A stretch of DNA of 33,857 nucleotides from Mycobacterium uberis (lineage in GTDB: Bacteria > Actinomycetota > Actinomycetes > Mycobacteriales > Mycobacteriaceae): positions 1-33,857 of the forward strand of contig NZ_QAYL01000053.1 of NCBI RefSeq assembly GCF_003408705.1. The letters run 5' to 3'. The notes beneath the pieces are model-generated. The model had not been told where the DNA came from, searched no databases, and worked only from the letters and a program-made list of their open reading frames with translations. Of this stretch, positions 30,455-33,857 are shown piece after piece. The position numbers were made by a program, and so were the translations under genes. Numbering within the stretch: the stretch's first letter is position 1; the number at the start of each line of letters is the position of its first letter.

Positions 30455-30649
30455 ATGGCTCAGGAGCAGGCCAAGCGTGGTAGAGGGGGCGGTGATGACG
30501 ATGAGCTTGCCAGCAGCACGGTCGCGGGCCAAGAGCATCGCGAGAAGTTAACCGAGGAGACCGACGATCTGCTCAATGAGATTGACGACCTCCTTGAGGA
30601 GAACGCAGAAGACTTTGTTCGTGCGTATGTCCAAAAGGGCGGACAGTGA
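30455..30649 (+). CDS. pup: Prokaryotic ubiquitin-like protein Pup
   Basis: A 64-residue, mostly disordered tag that is linked through its C-terminus to lysines of proteins destined for degradation. The N-terminus [20 protein letters not shown] is the flexible part that threads into the Mpa pore. [20 protein letters not shown] is the region that becomes helical on the Mpa coiled coil. The end AYVQKGGQ has the terminal Gly-Gly-Gln that Dop must deamidate. The stop overlaps the prcB GTG, so the two are translationally coupled. Complete and highly conserved. Confidence 0.98.
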   Translation: MAQEQAKRGRGGGDDDELASSTVAGQEHREKLTEETDDLLNEIDDLLEENAEDFVRAYVQKGGQ

Positions 30650-31521
30650 CCTGGTTGTTCCCTGTTCGCTTGTCCATCAACTCGGCACTTTCCGGAACTC
30701 CGACGGTAGGCCTGTCCTCGTTTAGTGAATTCCTACGTCGTCAGGCGTCGGAACTGCTGCCTGCGAGTCTCGGTGCCGGTGCACAAGCCGGCGATACCCA
30801 ACTGCCGCATGGCACCACGATCGTCGCGCTGAAATATCCCGGCGGTGTCGTCATCGCAGGCGATCGGCGTTCCACGCAGGGCAATATGATTGCCGGACGC
30901 GATGTGCGCAAGGTGTATATCACCGATGACTACACCGCCACCGGTATCGCCGGCACCGCTGCCGTCGCGGTCGAGTTCGCCCGTCTCTACGCGGTCGAAC
31001 TTGAGCACTACGAGAAGCTCGAAGGTGTGCCGCTCACGTTCGCCGGCAAGGTCAACCGACTTGCGATCATGGTCCGCGGCAATCTAGCGGCCGCGATGCA
31101 GGGGCTGGTGGCGTTGCCACTGTTGGCGGGTTACGACATTCATGCATCTGACCTGCAGAGCGCAGGATGCATCGTCTCCTTCGACGCAGCCGGCGGCTGG
31201 AACATTGCGGAAGAGGGTTATCAGTCGGTGGGATCGGGGTCGATTTTCGCTAAGTCTTCGATAAAGAAATTATACTCGCAGGTCTCCGATGCCGATTCGG
31301 CATTGCGGGTAGCCGTCGAGGCGCTCTATGATGCTGCCGACGACGATTCCGCAACCGGCGGGCCGGATTTGGTCCGCGGCATCTACCCCACGGCGGTCAC
31401 TATCGGCGCGGAGGGCGCAGTCGACGTGATGGAAAGCCGGATCGCCGAGCTTGTTCGCGGGATTATCGAAAGCCGTTCGCGCGCGGACATTCTTGACTCC
31501 GGTAACGGGAGTGCGAAATGA
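30646..31521 (+). CDS. prcB: Proteasome subunit beta PrcB
   Basis: Catalytic subunit of the 20S proteasome. The 291-residue precursor (GTG 30646, overlapping the pup stop) has a propeptide of about 56 residues that is removed autocatalytically at [13 protein letters not shown], exposing Thr57 as the nucleophile. The mature part contains [10 protein letters not shown], the [18 protein letters not shown] strand with the catalytic lysine, and [35 protein letters not shown] is near the C-terminus. The mature chain is full length. Four-base overlap with prcA (ATGA) indicates equal production of both subunits. No damage. Confidence 0.97.
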   Translation: MTWLFPVRLSINSALSGTPTVGLSSFSEFLRRQASELLPASLGAGAQAGDTQLPHGTTIVALKYPGGVVIAGDRRSTQGNMIAGRDVRKVYITDDYTATGIAGTAAVAVEFARLYAVELEHYEKLEGVPLTFAGKVNRLAIMVRGNLAAAMQGLVALPLLAGYDIHASDLQSAGCIVSFDAAGGWNIAEEGYQSVGSGSIFAKSSIKKLYSQVSDADSALRVAVEALYDAADDDSATGGPDLVRGIYPTAVTIGAEGAVDVMESRIAELVRGIIESRSRADILDSGNGSAK

Positions 31522-32264
31522 GTTTCCCGTACTTCATCTCGCCCGAACAGGCGATGCGCGAGCGCAGTGAACTCGCCCGTAAGGGCATTGCACGGGGCCG
31601 CAGTGTGGTGACGCTGGCCTATGCCGGTGGTGTGCTGTTCGTCGCTGAAAACCCGTCACGGTCACTACAGAAGATCAGCGAAATCTACGACCGGGTAGGC
31701 TTTGCCGCCGCGGGTAAGTTCAACGAGTTCGATAATTTGCGCCGTGGGGGGATCCAGTTCGCCGATACTCGCGGCTACGCCTACGATCGCCGCGACGTAA
31801 CCGGTCGACAGTTGGCCAATGTCTACGCGCAAACGCTCGGCACCATCTTTACCGAGCAGGCCAAGCCGTACGAGGTTGAGTTGTGCGTCGCCGAGGTCGC
31901 GCACTACGGCGAAACGAAACCACCCGAGCTGTACCGGATAACCTACGACGGATCGATCAACGACGAACCACATTTTGTGGTTATGGGCGGCACTACGGAG
32001 CCGATTGCCAACGCGCTCAAGGAGTCGTATGTAGAGAACGCCAGCCTGACCGACGCTTTAGGCATTGCAGTCGCAGCCCTGCGGGCGGGAAGTGCAGATG
32101 TCGCCGGCAGCGATCAGCTCACCTTTGGCGTGGCCGCCCTAGAGGTGGCCGTCCTCGATGTCAACCGGTCGCGGCGGGCGTTTCGGCGGATCGCCGGCTC
32201 CACCCTACAAGCGTTGCTGGCAGACCAGGAAAGCCCAGAGTCTGATGGCGAATCGTCGGACTGA
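31518..32264 (+). CDS. prcA: Proteasome subunit alpha PrcA
   Basis: Structural subunit forming the outer rings and gate of the 20S proteasome, where Mpa docks. The 248-residue product starts [20 protein letters not shown]; these N-terminal residues form the gate in M. tuberculosis. [40 protein letters not shown] and [20 protein letters not shown] are typical. Unlike PrcB it lacks a threonine nucleophile. The C-terminus ends [12 protein letters not shown], an acidic tail as in M. tuberculosis. The ATG overlaps the prcB stop. It is the last intact gene of the proteasome run; beyond it lies a decayed megasynthase region. Confidence 0.97.
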   Translation: MSFPYFISPEQAMRERSELARKGIARGRSVVTLAYAGGVLFVAENPSRSLQKISEIYDRVGFAAAGKFNEFDNLRRGGIQFADTRGYAYDRRDVTGRQLANVYAQTLGTIFTEQAKPYEVELCVAEVAHYGETKPPELYRITYDGSINDEPHFVVMGGTTEPIANALKESYVENASLTDALGIAVAALRAGSADVAGSDQLTFGVAALEVAVLDVNRSRRAFRRIAGSTLQALLADQESPESDGESSD

Positions 32265-32402
32265 ATCCGAAAGGCCGACGCAAGCTCCTGAGCACTGCGT
32301 GCCGGGGATCTACACTGACTGCCATATTAACTGTCCCTAACTCCGGCTCGACGCATCGTCGATCTCTGCCGCGACTCTGCCTTTATTCCCTATTGAACAG
32401 AC

Positions 32403-33640
32403 GTGTCTTGGATCAAGAATAGCATTACAGAAATAGTTGCATCACGATATCAAATCCATGTATATCTTTCTTCACTGGGCAACGTATCCAATGTGGACAC
32501 AGTCCCGCTTCTTGGCGTCATGATTCAGAAGATTGCGGATCCAAGACCAGTCAGTGACCGATCTCGACCCCATTGCGACTGTTTGCCGGTATTCTGGCGT
32601 TGGTTCTCCGGATGGAACTGATCTCCGAGGGGCGAGACGCGATCCCCAGTTCCCTACCGGTCGCAGCTGGGACCTCGATGTGCTGTTGAGTTAAGATCTC
32701 GATGTCCCGGGTGCTACCGGTGTTCGCGGCGGAAGTTTTATCAACTTGGTTCTCGCATTTTACCACGCTCTTCTCGGCGGTTGGAGTGTAGCAAATCCGA
32801 TACGGGAATTGTTGCAGAACTATATATTTCACTTTGTTATGGATATCGCACCGATCAATAGTGCTGACTATTCGACGTCGATGCTCGCCTAGTACATCTG
32901 ACTAGAGAAGGAGGAGACTGACAGCAGTGCCGCACAACAATTCTGGTGGGATACCGTGGGCGGATCACAAGTGACGGCATTTCCCTCCCCGGTCACGTAT
33001 TCTTCGCCAGGAATCGCTGATTCCGATGTCAGCGCTGTGCTTCCTGAGTGGCTACAATATGCGACGAAACGGCTGACAGCGTCGTTATATACTTACAACG
33101 AAGTCCTTTCTGCTGGAAATTCATTGTCTGATGTTGCAGGAGATAACTGGCGAGGCCGATATCACAACTGGTCTCATTACCTACGATAGGTACGGAAACA
33201 CTGGCGCAGAGAGCACTGTGGGATTTTTTCTCAACACCATCCCAATTCAGCTCGTCGACGATCAGCACAGCTGGATTGGGACAGCCGAGTATCGCCGGTT
33301 TCGAGCAATCAAGCCACCAGTATTGGCGTTGTTACTCTTTGAACGCCATTCAGTCTGACACGGGACGATCGGTAGTCGAGACCGCATTCAACTTAGTCAA
33401 CTATCACGCGGTTGCTTATCTGATTGCTGCCGACGGCATGCAGCTAGCATATTTAAAAGGCAACGAACAGAACAGCTTGGCTCTACTGGTATTTATGTGC
33501 ACACCGGACGACTATTGATCCAGGTAACTGGCGACCCTACTCGAGTGACAGTAAGGAAGGCGCAAGAATACATTGCCACGTTCGTTAGATTTAGCCGGGG
33601 GTGGCTCGTTGCGGTTGCCGTTAGAGAAGCGTCGTCGTGA
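32403..33640 (+). pseudogene. Fossil polyketide synthase / non-ribosomal peptide synthetase fragments
   Basis: Plus-strand pieces point to two megasynthase domain types. At about 32550-32780, across frames, come DPIATVCRYSGVGSPDG, ELISEGRDAIPS, FPTGRSWDLDVLLS, and DLDVPGATGVRGGSFINLV. This is the order at the N-terminus of a ketosynthase domain. From 32902 comes AAQQFWWDTVGG, PSPVTYSSPGIADSDVSAVL, then in another frame LQEITGEADITTGLITYDRY, ESTVGFFLNTIPIQLVD and SWIG, and later VVETAFNLVNYHAV. This is the second half of an NRPS condensation domain, followed by a linker (DPTRVTVRKAQEYIATFV). A weak carrier-protein-like piece (YLSSLGNVSNVDTV) precedes the ketosynthase. Stops and a large deletion separate the parts. 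The product is unknown. Confidence 0.65.
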
Positions 33641-33857
33641 TTTGTTTTAGCTGGTGCGCGTAGTTCGTCGCGGGATTGATCCGAATGCATGGATCGGTCG
33701 ATGTACTCTTGTAGGTGTATCTGGCTCAAGCAGAACCGAAAGCCACTTGAGCTCAACACTATTAATCCGGGAAGAGCGGTCCTGCCTCTGGCTATCCTCA
33801 CTGTCGCCACCATGTTCGGTGGCCTATATCCACGCAAATATCTCACCTAATGTGTTG

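Overview
The window looks like chromosome from a leprosy-type mycobacterium (Mycobacterium leprae, M. lepromatosis or a close relative such as 'M. uberis'). The intact proteins are clearly mycobacterial: mycothiol ligase MshC, the complete Pup-proteasome set (Mpa, Dop, Pup, PrcB, PrcA), AnsP1, CysQ, HisG and the SCO1664/DUF3090 family. Between them lie many genes broken by stops, frameshifts and deletions. From memory, gene order follows the M. tuberculosis block Rv2139 to Rv2109c in reverse. Rv numbers are positional and remembered, not searched.

Left end (1-5436): mostly decay. A fossil large serine recombinase (phage-type integrase) lies on the minus strand, followed by intact pyrD with a small coupled upstream gene. 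Next come a broken lppL, a broken small gene, and uppP with its catalytic loop deleted.

Middle left (5433-13315): a well-preserved run on the plus strand (histidine phosphatase, DUF3090, SCO1664-family kinase-like protein, cysQ, mshC). A dead short-chain dehydrogenase follows, then intact ansP1 and a PAC2-family gene on the minus strand.

Middle (13414-20299): a large decayed stretch. It holds metH without its cobalamin domain, a PPE37 pseudogene, a 5'-truncated hisE next to an intact hisG, a broken membrane-protein gene and a dead disulfide oxidoreductase.

Right (20409-33857): a RecB-type nuclease, TrmI tRNA methyltransferase, a DUF503 pseudogene, lipoprotein LppK and Mpa. Three decayed genes follow, the last a FAD amine oxidase ending 10 nt before dop. 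The intact dop-pup-prcB-prcA run comes next. The right end holds fragments of a polyketide synthase/non-ribosomal peptide synthetase.

Functionally, the window keeps protein degradation by pupylation, mycothiol synthesis, pyrimidine synthesis and the first histidine step. It has lost UppP and cobalamin-dependent methionine synthase. No intact undescribed system was found; the new-looking material is mostly recognisable fossils.
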